NCBI GenBank assembly: GCA_900548215.1
Contig: URJI01000056.1
Coordinates: 1 to 19,248, forward strand
DNA length: 19,248 bases
DNA from: an uncultured Coprococcus sp.
GTDB taxonomy: Bacteria > Bacillota > Clostridia > Lachnospirales > Lachnospiraceae
Reading direction: 5' to 3'
Every line of letters begins with the position of its first letter. The stretch's first letter is position 1. Below are positions 1-8,202 of this stretch, piece by piece. The notes under the pieces were generated by a model. The model made no database searches, was not told where the DNA came from, and saw nothing but the letters and a program-made list of their open reading frames with translations. Made by a program: the position numbers and the translations under genes.

Positions 1-1010
1 TGATCGACAAGCGTCCGCACATTGCAGGCAACATTTACACAGAGCAGGTTGAGGGCATAAATGTCCATAAGTATGGTGCGCATATATTCCATACATCAGA
101 CAAGAAGATATGGGAGTATGTAAATCAGTTCGCTGAATTCAACAATTATATCAACTCACCTGTGGCTTCGTATAAGGATGAACTGTACAACCTTCCGTTC
201 AACATGAATACATTCAGCAAGATGTGGGGTATCAAGAAGCCTTCAGAGGCGAAGGCAATCATTGAGAAGCAGATCGCAGATCTCAATATCGGTGAGCCAA
301 AGAATCTTGAGGAGCAGGCGTTAAAGCTTGCAGGTACAGATGTATATGAGAAGCTTGTAAAGGGATATACAGAGAAACAGTGGGGAAGACCTTGTACAGA
401 ACTTCCTGCATTTATAATCAAGAGACTGCCTCTGAGATTCATATACGACAACAACTATTTCAATGATCGTTTCCAGGGAATCCCTATGGGTGGATACACA
501 CAGATCATCGAGAAGATGCTGGAAGGCGCTGATGTAAAGACTGATACAGATTACTTTGAGTTCATCAAGGAGAATCCTGATATTGCAGACAAGACTGTGT
601 ACACAGGTATGATCGATGAGTTCTTTGGATTCCAGTATGGCCCGCTCGAGTACCGTTCTGTAAGATTCGAGACAGAGATTCTCGACGAGGAGAATTATCA
701 GGGAAATGCTGTGGTAAACTATACACACAGAGATGTTCCTTATACAAGAATCATAGAGCACAAGCATTTTGAGTTTGGCAAGCAGCCTAAGACTGTTATC
801 AGCCGTGAGTATTCCGCTGAGTGGAAGCCGGGCGTAGAACCATACTATCCTGTCAATAATGACAAGAACAATGCGCTGTACGAGAAGTACAAGGAGCTTG
901 CAGAGACACGTAAGGATGTGATCTTCGGAGGAAGACTTGGACAGTACAAGTATTATGACATGGACAAGGTGATCGCGGCAGCACTTGAGTGTGTTGAGGC
1001 CGAGTTCTAA
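1..1010 (+). CDS. glf: UDP-galactopyranose mutase, 5' end missing
   Basis: Flavoenzyme that interconverts UDP-galactopyranose and UDP-galactofuranose in the cytoplasm, supplying Galf for surface glycans. The reading frame (codons from base 3) is open from the window edge, so the gene starts upstream; 335 residues are visible. The family is usually about 370 residues, so roughly 30 N-terminal residues with the FAD-binding GxGxxG are outside. Seen: the HKYGAHIFHT stretch near the start of the visible part, YTEKQWGRPCTELP, NDRFQGIPMGGYTQ, the TGMIDEFFGFQYGPLEYRS region and the C-terminal GRLGQYKYYDMD, all typical of Glf. A GTG at 162 is an internal valine codon, not the start. A terminator follows, so this is the last gene of its transcript. 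Very likely correct; only the upstream context is unknown. Confidence 0.95.
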   Translation, partial: IDKRPHIAGNIYTEQVEGINVHKYGAHIFHTSDKKIWEYVNQFAEFNNYINSPVASYKDELYNLPFNMNTFSKMWGIKKPSEAKAIIEKQIADLNIGEPKNLEEQALKLAGTDVYEKLVKGYTEKQWGRPCTELPAFIIKRLPLRFIYDNNYFNDRFQGIPMGGYTQIIEKMLEGADVKTDTDYFEFIKENPDIADKTVYTGMIDEFFGFQYGPLEYRSVRFETEILDEENYQGNAVVNYTHRDVPYTRIIEHKHFEFGKQPKTVISREYSAEWKPGVEPYYPVNNDKNNALYEKYKELAETRKDVIFGGRLGQYKYYDMDKVIAAALECVEAEF

Positions 1011-1087
1011 AATGCAAAGTGTCATCACGATTCATATATGATTTCGTGTCCTGTGTGTTATAAAAACAAATATTACAGATATATTTA

Positions 1088-1145
1088 AAGAGAGCATGTC
1101 TGGAATCTCTGGGATTATCCTAGGCTATTCCTGTCATGCTCTTTT
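1088..1145 (+). terminator. Rho-independent terminator after glf
   Basis: AGAGCATG (1091-1098) pairs with CATGCTCT (1135-1142), and an inner GGAAT/ATTCC pair extends the stem; a short T run follows. It separates glf from the signalling gene downstream. The T run is short (about 4), so termination may be partial. Confidence 0.7.
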
Positions 1146-1155
1146 CATGTATTAT

Positions 1156-1175
1156 GCGCAAAATAGCGCAAAATA
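1156..1175 (+). repeat. Tandem 10-bp direct repeat GCGCAAAATA x2
   Basis: Two exact, adjacent copies of GCGCAAAATA lie between the glf terminator and the promoter candidate of the LacI/GGDEF/EAL gene. They could be a binding site for a regulator, since their position just upstream of a -35 fits an operator, but nothing in the sequence proves a function. Confidence 0.45.
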
Positions 1176-1198
1176 TATGAAAAATATATACACATTTA

Positions 1199-1227
1199 TT
1201 GGAACGTGATAAAATTGTATTGATTAT
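1199..1227 (+). promoter_or_regulatory. Candidate sigma-A promoter of the LacI/GGDEF/EAL gene
   Basis: TTGGAA (1199-1204), 17 bases, then GATTAT (1222-1227), each partly matching consensus. A small hairpin GGGC-GTTT-GCCC (1228-1239) lies just downstream, in the expected leader. The match is moderate. Confidence 0.35.
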
Positions 1228-1278
1228 GGGCGTTTGCCCACAGGGGTAGTAGAAAAATAAGGGTAAAGGGCATGTGTT

Positions 1279-4200
1279 ATGAGACGGAAAAGGATAGCTG
1301 TACTTACAGCTCAGGCTGACGAGTACATACAGGGGCGGTTCCTTTCAGGTTTTTTTGAAAGGGCTTTTGAACTTGACTACGATGTGTGTGTATTTTCGAT
1401 GTATCTGAAGTATCAGGATACGAATCAGAGAGAGATTGGCGATGCGAATATATTCAATCTGGTCGATATGAGAAGATATGATGCGTTGGTTGTGTTTACT
1501 GACAGGATAAGGACTCCGGGTATAGCAGAGGGACTTTTGTGGAGAATAAAACAGGAATTTGATGGCCTGGTGCTTGTGATGGAGGACTATGTTGACGGTT
1601 ATGAGTCAATCAACATAGATCACAGGAGCAATATGTGCGAACTCACGGATCATCTGATAGATGTGCATGGGTGCAGAGATATTGTCATGCTGGATGGCTG
1701 GCAGGGCAATGTCAGTTCTATAAAGAAGAAGGAGGGCTTTTTTGACAGTCTTAAAAAGCATGGTTTAAAGTGTGATGAAGACAAGGTATACTATGGCAAC
1801 AACTGGTATGATTCAGGACGGGATACAGCGGCTTCTATGCTGGAATCAGGAGATGGACTGCCGGATGCGATAGTGTGTGCTAATGATTATATGGCTATTG
1901 GATTTGCTGCGGAGCTGGAGAATAGAGGAATAAATGTGCCAGAAGATATCGCCGTTGTAGGATATGATACACTGGATGCGAACGACGATAAGGTTATTCC
2001 TCTTACATCGATGGACATACCTGCCAGGGAAGATGGAATGTATGTGGCCTCACTGCTGGACAGCAGGATTAAGGGATTGCCATTTGAGCAGGACAGACCT
2101 CTGGCGAAGATACATCCGGGCAGAAGCTGTGGATGTGACAGGTGTACGGGAGCCGGTATGAAATCTGGTTTGGCATGGGATTTGTCATCACAGTCAGCAA
2201 GATACGGATCTTATTATGATCATATGATGGAGGATCTGCTCTCGCAGAGAGACTACCGTGGATTTTATAATACTATATTTCAAAATATCCATCCAGACAG
2301 TGGTTTCAGAAATTTCAGCCTTTGTCTGAATGAGTATTGGAATGCACCTGAAGTTATGATGGGGGCAAATGCTCTCCGGGTAGGATATACGAAGAATATG
2401 TACAGGATCATCAAAAGTGGTGATGGCGAGGGTGCTATAGATTTTGATGATTGTTTTGATGTCTCAAAGCTTATACCTGAGCTTGACGAGGACAGGGAAC
2501 GACCGGACGCATATGTGTTCACCCCGCTTAATTTTGACGACAGATGTTTTGGCTATGCGGTTATCAACAATGGAAGTGCATGCAGAGCATATGATAGTTC
2601 GTACAGCGCATGGCTCAGACAGATAATGCAGGGTATGGAAGCGTTTTACAGACAGGCAAACCTTCAGAAGCTGATAGACAAGATGAATGCCTCACAGATC
2701 AGAGATGATCTCACGGGAGTATACAACTACAATGGGTTTACTGCCAGATGCAGGGATATGTGCGAGGAGGCTCTTCTAAACGGAAGAAGCATTGCACTTA
2801 TTGCGATAGATATAAAGGGTCTTGGACAGATAAACACAAGACTTGGAAGAAAGACTGGTGACGAAGCGATACAGGCTCTCGCCGGAATGATATCGTCGTC
2901 CATAGATAAGTACGATGTATGCATGAGAATGTGTAATGATGAGTTTGTAGTGGCAACTCAGGTGATGGAAGAGAACAGTAACCATACAAGCGAGATAATA
3001 GCACAGATAGAGAAAAAGGCAGAGCAGTTCAACAGGACAAATAAAGAGGGCTTCACGATAGAAGTCTGTTTTGCGGTTGATACAGAGATCGTGTCAAGCG
3101 CAGCGGCTCTGGATCACTATGTCAATGATCTCATTAATTCCAAGAACAATGACAAAAAGAGGGAGTATCTGGAGACATCCCGCAATTCTGATCTGACGCA
3201 GGAGGATCTTGAACAGGACAAGTTCGTCGCTGATATTCTGGACAGGAATCTGCTCACTTATCATTTTCAGCCTATCGTCAATGCGCATACAGGTCAGATA
3301 TATGCGTATGAGGTGCTGATGCGCGCCGACACGGAAGAGTATATTTCGCCATTAGATATCATTCAGAGCGCTGACAGAATGGGAAGACTTTCGGATGTGG
3401 AGCGTGCTACATTTGTCAACGTGCTGAATCTGATAGAGCAGAAGGATGATGAACTCAGGGAAAAGAAGATATTCATGAACAGTATTCCGGGATGCAGGCT
3501 TGCACCGGAGGATGAGGATATCATAGAGAAGAAACTCAGCCGTCTGGGCGGTCATGTCGTTGTGGAATTTACGGAGGAAGCTGAGATGAATGACAAGCTT
3601 CTTGGTGAGATCAAGAACAGATATGATCGAATGAATATAGAGACTGCCATAGATGACTATGGTTCAGGTTATTCGAATGTAAATAATCTCCTGAGGTATA
3701 TGCCGCAGTATGTGAAGATAGACAGGATGCTCATGACAAACATACATGAAGATCCTCAGAAACAGCATTTTGTGAAAGACATAATAGAGTTTGCTCATGA
3801 CAATGATATAGTAACACTGGCCGAGGGAGTGGAATTGGGTGATGAACTCAGGGAAGTCATAAGGCTGGGTGCAGATCTGATACAGGGCTACTATACGGCA
3901 AAGCCGTCTCCAGAGGCTGTTCAGGAGATAGACAAGAGGGTAGTGACTGAGATAGTGCAGTATAACCAGAATGAGATAACAAAGTATGGCAAGAAGATAT
4001 ATGTCATAACTGATGAGGATGAGATATCCATGGTACAGCTTGCTTTTAATAAGTATACAGCACTTGATTTCAGGCGTGTGGGCGATGCTTACAGGTATAT
4101 TAGCATGACGGGAACTCCGGGCTTTAAGTCAAATATGCTGATAACCATAGGCGATGGTTTCTGCGGTGAGCTTCGTATAGACAGCATAAGTCTGGGTGGT

Positions 4201-5070
4201 GAGAAGGGTATACCGTGTATAAGACTTGGGGAACACTGCGATGTGAGGATAGTTCTCACAGGTGACAATGAACTGCGTACCGGTGGAATTCAGGTTCCGG
4301 AGTCGTCTAAGCTTGAACTTGCAGGCGATGGAGACCTGAGAATTACCCTGGCTGGAGGCAGATATTTTGGAATAGGCAATGATTATTTCTCCGGCCATGG
4401 GGATCTGTATTTCAACCAGGATGGTGTACTGTCCATAACGGCCACAGGCATGAGGGGAATAGGAATAGGATCTGGCCTGGGCGGTAATATCTACATATCT
4501 CATGGACGTTATGAGATAGACCAGCGCGGACAGGAAGGTGTGATCATAGGCTGTGTAAGCAGCGACTGTCATATACATATAGAGAACTGCGATATGGAGA
4601 TATACAATGGAATAGCCAGAAGCACGACCATAGGATCGTTTGAGGGCTGTGCAGACATAAGCATAGAGAACATATCAGGTAAGATCTCCGGAGCCTCTAT
4701 AACCACAGCGGTGATAGGAACTGTGACAGGTGCAAGATGTTCAGTTAAGATGCAGAATGTGAATATATCAATGAATGTGAGGGCAAATGAGTGTTACGGA
4801 ATAGGGTGTAGAAATGGCAGCACAGATGTGGAGATACAATATGCATATGTCAAGGTGGAGGTTCAGGGCAAGGATGCATATGCCATGGGCAACAGCACAC
4901 ATACTTCAAGGATATTGCTCTCAAATTCAGATATAAACACGCAGGTGATCAACAGTGTTGGAACAGACATTGGAGCTGATGAGAGAGACATCACCATAGG
5001 AAATGGAAGAGTCAGATTCATTGTAAATGGCACACAGATAGACAGAGAGGTGCACCTGACAGATCTTTAA
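1279..5070 (+). CDS. LacI-type sensor / degenerate GGDEF / EAL c-di-GMP phosphodiesterase with beta-solenoid tail
   Basis: A 1263-residue soluble protein with no signal peptide, membrane segment or DNA-binding HTH. Domains in order: residues 1-285 a periplasmic-binding-protein fold like the LacI/GalR effector domain (ends near GRSCGCD), here cytoplasmic; 290-470 a linker region, possibly GAF-like; 475-620 a GGDEF domain whose signature reads RMCNDEF (C552-F556) instead of RxGGDEF, and whose DDLTGVYN start is present; 645-885 an EAL domain with E678 (EVL), N734, E763, D792-D793, K813, E849 and Q869 at the expected catalytic and metal-binding places; about 1003-1255 glycine-rich coils that look like a right-handed beta-helix. 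Inference: it hydrolyses c-di-GMP, the broken GGDEF senses GTP or is structural, and a small ligand, perhaps a sugar, controls it. AAAGGG at 1265-1270 supports the ATG at 1279. Domain calls are firm; ligand and target are unknown. Confidence 0.9.
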   Translation: MRRKRIAVLTAQADEYIQGRFLSGFFERAFELDYDVCVFSMYLKYQDTNQREIGDANIFNLVDMRRYDALVVFTDRIRTPGIAEGLLWRIKQEFDGLVLVMEDYVDGYESINIDHRSNMCELTDHLIDVHGCRDIVMLDGWQGNVSSIKKKEGFFDSLKKHGLKCDEDKVYYGNNWYDSGRDTAASMLESGDGLPDAIVCANDYMAIGFAAELENRGINVPEDIAVVGYDTLDANDDKVIPLTSMDIPAREDGMYVASLLDSRIKGLPFEQDRPLAKIHPGRSCGCDRCTGAGMKSGLAWDLSSQSARYGSYYDHMMEDLLSQRDYRGFYNTIFQNIHPDSGFRNFSLCLNEYWNAPEVMMGANALRVGYTKNMYRIIKSGDGEGAIDFDDCFDVSKLIPELDEDRERPDAYVFTPLNFDDRCFGYAVINNGSACRAYDSSYSAWLRQIMQGMEAFYRQANLQKLIDKMNASQIRDDLTGVYNYNGFTARCRDMCEEALLNGRSIALIAIDIKGLGQINTRLGRKTGDEAIQALAGMISSSIDKYDVCMRMCNDEFVVATQVMEENSNHTSEIIAQIEKKAEQFNRTNKEGFTIEVCFAVDTEIVSSAAALDHYVNDLINSKNNDKKREYLETSRNSDLTQEDLEQDKFVADILDRNLLTYHFQPIVNAHTGQIYAYEVLMRADTEEYISPLDIIQSADRMGRLSDVERATFVNVLNLIEQKDDELREKKIFMNSIPGCRLAPEDEDIIEKKLSRLGGHVVVEFTEEAEMNDKLLGEIKNRYDRMNIETAIDDYGSGYSNVNNLLRYMPQYVKIDRMLMTNIHEDPQKQHFVKDIIEFAHDNDIVTLAEGVELGDELREVIRLGADLIQGYYTAKPSPEAVQEIDKRVVTEIVQYNQNEITKYGKKIYVITDEDEISMVQLAFNKYTALDFRRVGDAYRYISMTGTPGFKSNMLITIGDGFCGELRIDSISLGGEKGIPCIRLGEHCDVRIVLTGDNELRTGGIQVPESSKLELAGDGDLRITLAGGRYFGIGNDYFSGHGDLYFNQDGVLSITATGMRGIGIGSGLGGNIYISHGRYEIDQRGQEGVIIGCVSSDCHIHIENCDMEIYNGIARSTTIGSFEGCADISIENISGKISGASITTAVIGTVTGARCSVKMQNVNISMNVRANECYGIGCRNGSTDVEIQYAYVKVEVQGKDAYAMGNSTHTSRILLSNSDINTQVINSVGTDIGADERDITIGNGRVRFIVNGTQIDREVHLTDL

Positions 5071-5077
5071 GATTTGC

Positions 5078-5090
5078 TAAGGTTGCCTTA
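5078..5090 (+). promoter_or_regulatory. Inverted repeat TAAGG-TTG-CCTTA over the -35 of the MBOAT promoter
   Basis: A perfect 5-bp inverted repeat with a 3-bp centre overlaps the -35 hexamer of the promoter at 5083-5111. The position is that of a repressor operator. It is short, so chance is possible. Confidence 0.35.
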
Positions 5091-5111
5091 ACTATGGTTG
5101 TGAAGTATAAT
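5083..5111 (+). promoter_or_regulatory. Sigma-A promoter for the MBOAT-DHHW operon
   Basis: TTGCCT (5083-5088), a 17-base spacer and a perfect TATAAT (5106-5111). It starts a few bases after the stop of the EAL gene and gives the acetylation genes their own start. A short hairpin GGGG-ATAATA-CCCC (5130-5143) followed by six A lies in the leader, ahead of the GAGAGAGA ribosome binding site (5157-5164). Confidence 0.75.
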
Positions 5112-5170
5112 ACTGCCAATTGAGGAATAGGGGATAATACCCCAAAAAATAAATGTGAGAGAGAATAGAT

Positions 5171-6601
5171 ATGGTATTTTCAAGCTTGATTTTTTTATTT
5201 GTATTTTTTACAGCAAATCTCATAGTATACTTTGCGGTATCGCCGCAGAAACGCAATAAGGTTCTGCTCATATTTTCACTGGTGTTTTATGCGTGGGGAG
5301 GACCGAGATATCTGCTGCTCCTTGCGGGTGAGACTCTTGTGAGCTGGATATTTGCACTGAAGATCAGTGAGGCCAGAGCTGGATATACAAAGAGAACAGA
5401 GAAATTCTACCTTGTGTGTGATCTGGTCATTATGCTTGCGTGTCTGGCAGTATTCAAATATCTTGGATTTTTTATTGGCAATTTCAAAGCTATATTTGGC
5501 GTGCCCAAAGCAGTGCCTCAGATAGTTCTTCCTATTGGAATATCATTCTACACATTCCAGCTCATATCCTATGTGGTGGATGTGTACAGAAATCAGGTAA
5601 AACCACAGAAAGAGTATTGGAAGCTTCTGCTTTACTCAAGCCTGTTTCATCAGTGTATAGCCGGTCCTATTGTCAGGTATGAGACTGTTGCGGATGAGAT
5701 TGACAACAGGGAGATAACAGCTAATGACATCTATATGGGTGTCAGAAGATTTACGGTTGGACTTGCCAAGAAAGCCGTCCTGGCCAACTCGTGTGCAAGC
5801 ATAGCAGACACTCTGCTTCCGGCTGGAGTTGCAAGCCTTAAGGCTCAGACGACCCTGGGAATGTGGCTTGGAATGATCGCGTATATGCTTCAGATATATC
5901 TTGATTTTTCGGCATATTCAGATATGGCGATAGGAATGGGCCGTATGGTTGGATTTCATTACGATGAGAACTTTAACTATCCTTATATGGCTACATCAGT
6001 GAATAATTTTTGGAGAAGATGGCATATATCACTTAGTTCCTTTTTCAGGGATTATGTGTATATACCTTTGGGCGGCAACAGATGCGGCACAGCGAAATAT
6101 ATCAGGAACATGGCAATAGTGTGGTTCCTCACGGGAATGTGGCATGGAGCAAGCTGGAATTATATATTCTGGGGGCTTTACTATCTGATTTTTCTTCTCC
6201 TGGAGAAGTTTTATCTGGGCGGAAGGCTTGGTCCTGTGGCGTCGCATATCTATACGCTGCTCGTCATTTTGTTTGGCTGGACGATATTCAGGTTTGAGAG
6301 TCTTTCAGAGCTTGGAACAGTGCTTGCCGGTATGTTTGGCATAGGTACATCGGGATTTGCAAATATGGCACTTGGAACAGTATTCCTAAAGAATATGTTC
6401 TTCATTGTGCTTGCGTGTGTAGCCTGTACAGATATTGGCAAGAGAATGAGAAAGGCTGCTATGGAGGCCGGCAAGGTAAAACCTTTGGTGCTCACGCTGC
6501 ACAATGTGTGCGAGATGCTCACACCGGCATTCCTGCTCATAATTTCAGTGCTGGCACTTGTGGGAGCAAGCTATAACCCATTTTTGTATTTCCAGTTCTA
6601 G
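5171..6601 (+). CDS. MBOAT family O-acyltransferase (AlgI/DltB-like)
   Basis: Polytopic membrane acyltransferase of 476 residues, probably passing acetyl groups across the membrane for O-acetylation of an exported polysaccharide or other envelope polymer. Seen: many hydrophobic segments along the whole length (for example about 3-20, 25-42, 80-103, 115-135), the FWRRWHISLSSFFRDYVYIPLGG block with His285, and the MBOAT histidine His325 in TGMWHGASWNYIFWG. This layout and length match AlgI-like proteins. The ATG at 5171 follows a GAGAGAGA purine run. The next gene is a DHHW protein, the usual partner, so the two likely form one acetylation machine. The acceptor is not known; the nearby glf suggests a glycan, but that is inference. 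DltB is less likely because no dltA, dltC or dltD is present. Confidence 0.93.
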   Translation: MVFSSLIFLFVFFTANLIVYFAVSPQKRNKVLLIFSLVFYAWGGPRYLLLLAGETLVSWIFALKISEARAGYTKRTEKFYLVCDLVIMLACLAVFKYLGFFIGNFKAIFGVPKAVPQIVLPIGISFYTFQLISYVVDVYRNQVKPQKEYWKLLLYSSLFHQCIAGPIVRYETVADEIDNREITANDIYMGVRRFTVGLAKKAVLANSCASIADTLLPAGVASLKAQTTLGMWLGMIAYMLQIYLDFSAYSDMAIGMGRMVGFHYDENFNYPYMATSVNNFWRRWHISLSSFFRDYVYIPLGGNRCGTAKYIRNMAIVWFLTGMWHGASWNYIFWGLYYLIFLLLEKFYLGGRLGPVASHIYTLLVILFGWTIFRFESLSELGTVLAGMFGIGTSGFANMALGTVFLKNMFFIVLACVACTDIGKRMRKAAMEAGKVKPLVLTLHNVCEMLTPAFLLIISVLALVGASYNPFLYFQF

Positions 6602-6643
6602 TCCGATAATTCGCAGTGTGGCTGCGGGAAGATGAAGGTAGAT

Positions 6644-8089
6644 ATGAAGAGAAGATTTACGAGAAGTCAAAGACAACAGATTAAGAAATTCAGGGCACTT
6701 GCCGTTTTGCTGTTTGCAGCGGTCATGGCGGTGGGGGCATTTATAGGAATATTGTTATTTGTCAGACCTAAGACATCAGATGTTGAGAAGCGTGAGCTTG
6801 CTAAGTTTCCATCGTTTACGATCACATCATTTCTGGATGGTTCGTATTTTGAGGCGGTATCCCTGTGGTATTCTGACACATACCCTATGAGAGATTCACT
6901 TGTATCTGCTGATCAAAGTCTGAAATCACTGTATGGCATAGAGGCCGGAACACAGGTTGTGGGCGGTGGAATTAAGGGCGATGAGATACCTGATGCAGAT
7001 AAGGTTAAGAAAGACAATACTGACAGTAAAGATGACAAGAACAGCTCGGAGAGTACAACACAGTCCACTACGGAGGATCCTGAGATCGGGCTTTCTGCGG
7101 AGGCAACTCATTCAAAAGTAAATAAAAATTCGACAGGAACTGATAACGTGGTGAAAACTGTTGAGCCACCTGATTCAAAGGCTATGGATGAAGCTTTTCA
7201 GAAACAGCTTCAGGATAACCTGTATGTAAAGGACGGAGCAGCCTATAGCATGTATTATTTCGTTCAGGATTCGGCAACACAATATATAGATGCACTGAAC
7301 GGTGCTGCAGCCAAGCTTTCGGGCCAGACAGATGTGTATGACATTTTGGTGCCAAACAGTTCGGGAATTCTTTTGTCAGACAGTGAACTTAAGAAACTTG
7401 GTGGTTCTGATCAGAAACAGGCTATAGAATATTATTACAGTATGATGGATGGAGTTAAGACGGTAGACATATTTGACACCCTGAAATCACACAAAGATGA
7501 GTATATTTATTTTAGGACAGATCACCATTGGACTGCGGACGGTGCATTCTATGCCTATGAGGAGTTCTGCAAGAAGAAGGGAATTACGGAGATTCCACTG
7601 TCACAGAGAAAGAAAGATACTTTTGAGGGGTTCCTTGGAAGCTTCTACAATACGCTTCAGAACTCAGATATGAAAAAGAATCCTGATACAATATACGCAT
7701 ACGAGCCTATTGGAACAAATGATATGACATATTGGAACGATGATGGCAGTGAACAGAAGTGGAACGTTATCATGGATGTGTCCGAGTGGGAAAAGGGAAC
7801 GCTTTACTCCACTTTTGTTGGAGGCGACAATCCTATGGCTGTCATAGAGAATCCAAAGGTTACAGACGGTTCGACTTGTGTTGTTATGAAGGAATCCTAT
7901 GGCAATGCATTTATTCCGTTCCTGGTAGATCATTATTCTAAGATATATGTTATAGATTATAGATATTCCCAGGTGAATATAATCGACTTTGTTAAAGAAA
8001 AACAGGCAGACGATCTTATTTGTATAAATAATATATCACTCATAGGAGATCAGGATGTAGTGTCTACGATAAGTGGATTGTTACAGTAG
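6644..8089 (+). CDS. DHHW family protein, AlgX/AlgJ-like partner of MBOAT
   Basis: Membrane-anchored extracellular protein, probably an SGNH-like esterase/acetyltransferase that receives acetyl groups from the MBOAT protein and places them on a polysaccharide. Counting from the ATG at 6644 (481 residues): basic N-terminus, one membrane segment at about 18-40, a Ser/Thr/Asp/Lys-rich low-complexity linker at about 112-182, the DHHW motif at 293-296 (in FRTDHHWTADG) and KESYGNAF with Ser418, the likely nucleophile by analogy with AlgX/AlgJ. An in-frame ATG at 6632 lies directly against its purine run, whereas 6644 has AAGG at a 5-base distance, so I prefer 6644. A small hairpin CGCAG/CTGCG (6612-6626) lies in the short gap after the MBOAT gene. 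Family call firm; substrate unknown. Confidence 0.9.
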   Translation: MKRRFTRSQRQQIKKFRALAVLLFAAVMAVGAFIGILLFVRPKTSDVEKRELAKFPSFTITSFLDGSYFEAVSLWYSDTYPMRDSLVSADQSLKSLYGIEAGTQVVGGGIKGDEIPDADKVKKDNTDSKDDKNSSESTTQSTTEDPEIGLSAEATHSKVNKNSTGTDNVVKTVEPPDSKAMDEAFQKQLQDNLYVKDGAAYSMYYFVQDSATQYIDALNGAAAKLSGQTDVYDILVPNSSGILLSDSELKKLGGSDQKQAIEYYYSMMDGVKTVDIFDTLKSHKDEYIYFRTDHHWTADGAFYAYEEFCKKKGITEIPLSQRKKDTFEGFLGSFYNTLQNSDMKKNPDTIYAYEPIGTNDMTYWNDDGSEQKWNVIMDVSEWEKGTLYSTFVGGDNPMAVIENPKVTDGSTCVVMKESYGNAFIPFLVDHYSKIYVIDYRYSQVNIIDFVKEKQADDLICINNISLIGDQDVVSTISGLLQ

Positions 8090-8202
8090 GCGAAGTTGGA
8101 CATTATCTGCCCTATAGGCGTCTGTAATATGGAATGGTTTACAAAGCCGGCAGATGAAGACGATGCAAATGGCAGCAGAGTTTAGAAAGAAGGAGTATAA
8201 TT

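Noticed and set aside
321..1028. Open frame of 235 codons on the minus strand opposite glf
   Set aside because: It lies fully opposite a well conserved coding frame, has no ribosome binding site and its translation matches no family I know.
1228..1278. c-di-GMP riboswitch in the leader of the EAL gene
   Set aside because: The leader is only about 50 bases and has one small hairpin; the conserved core of the GEMM riboswitches is not visible.
4129..4578. Open frame of 149 codons on the minus strand opposite the solenoid tail
   Set aside because: It is created by the repetitive codon pattern of the real gene on the plus strand; no start signal or recognisable protein.
4285..5045. DNA-level tandem repeat or CRISPR-like array in the solenoid region
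   Set aside because: The repeat exists only at protein level with degenerate residues; the DNA units are not identical and there are no spacers.
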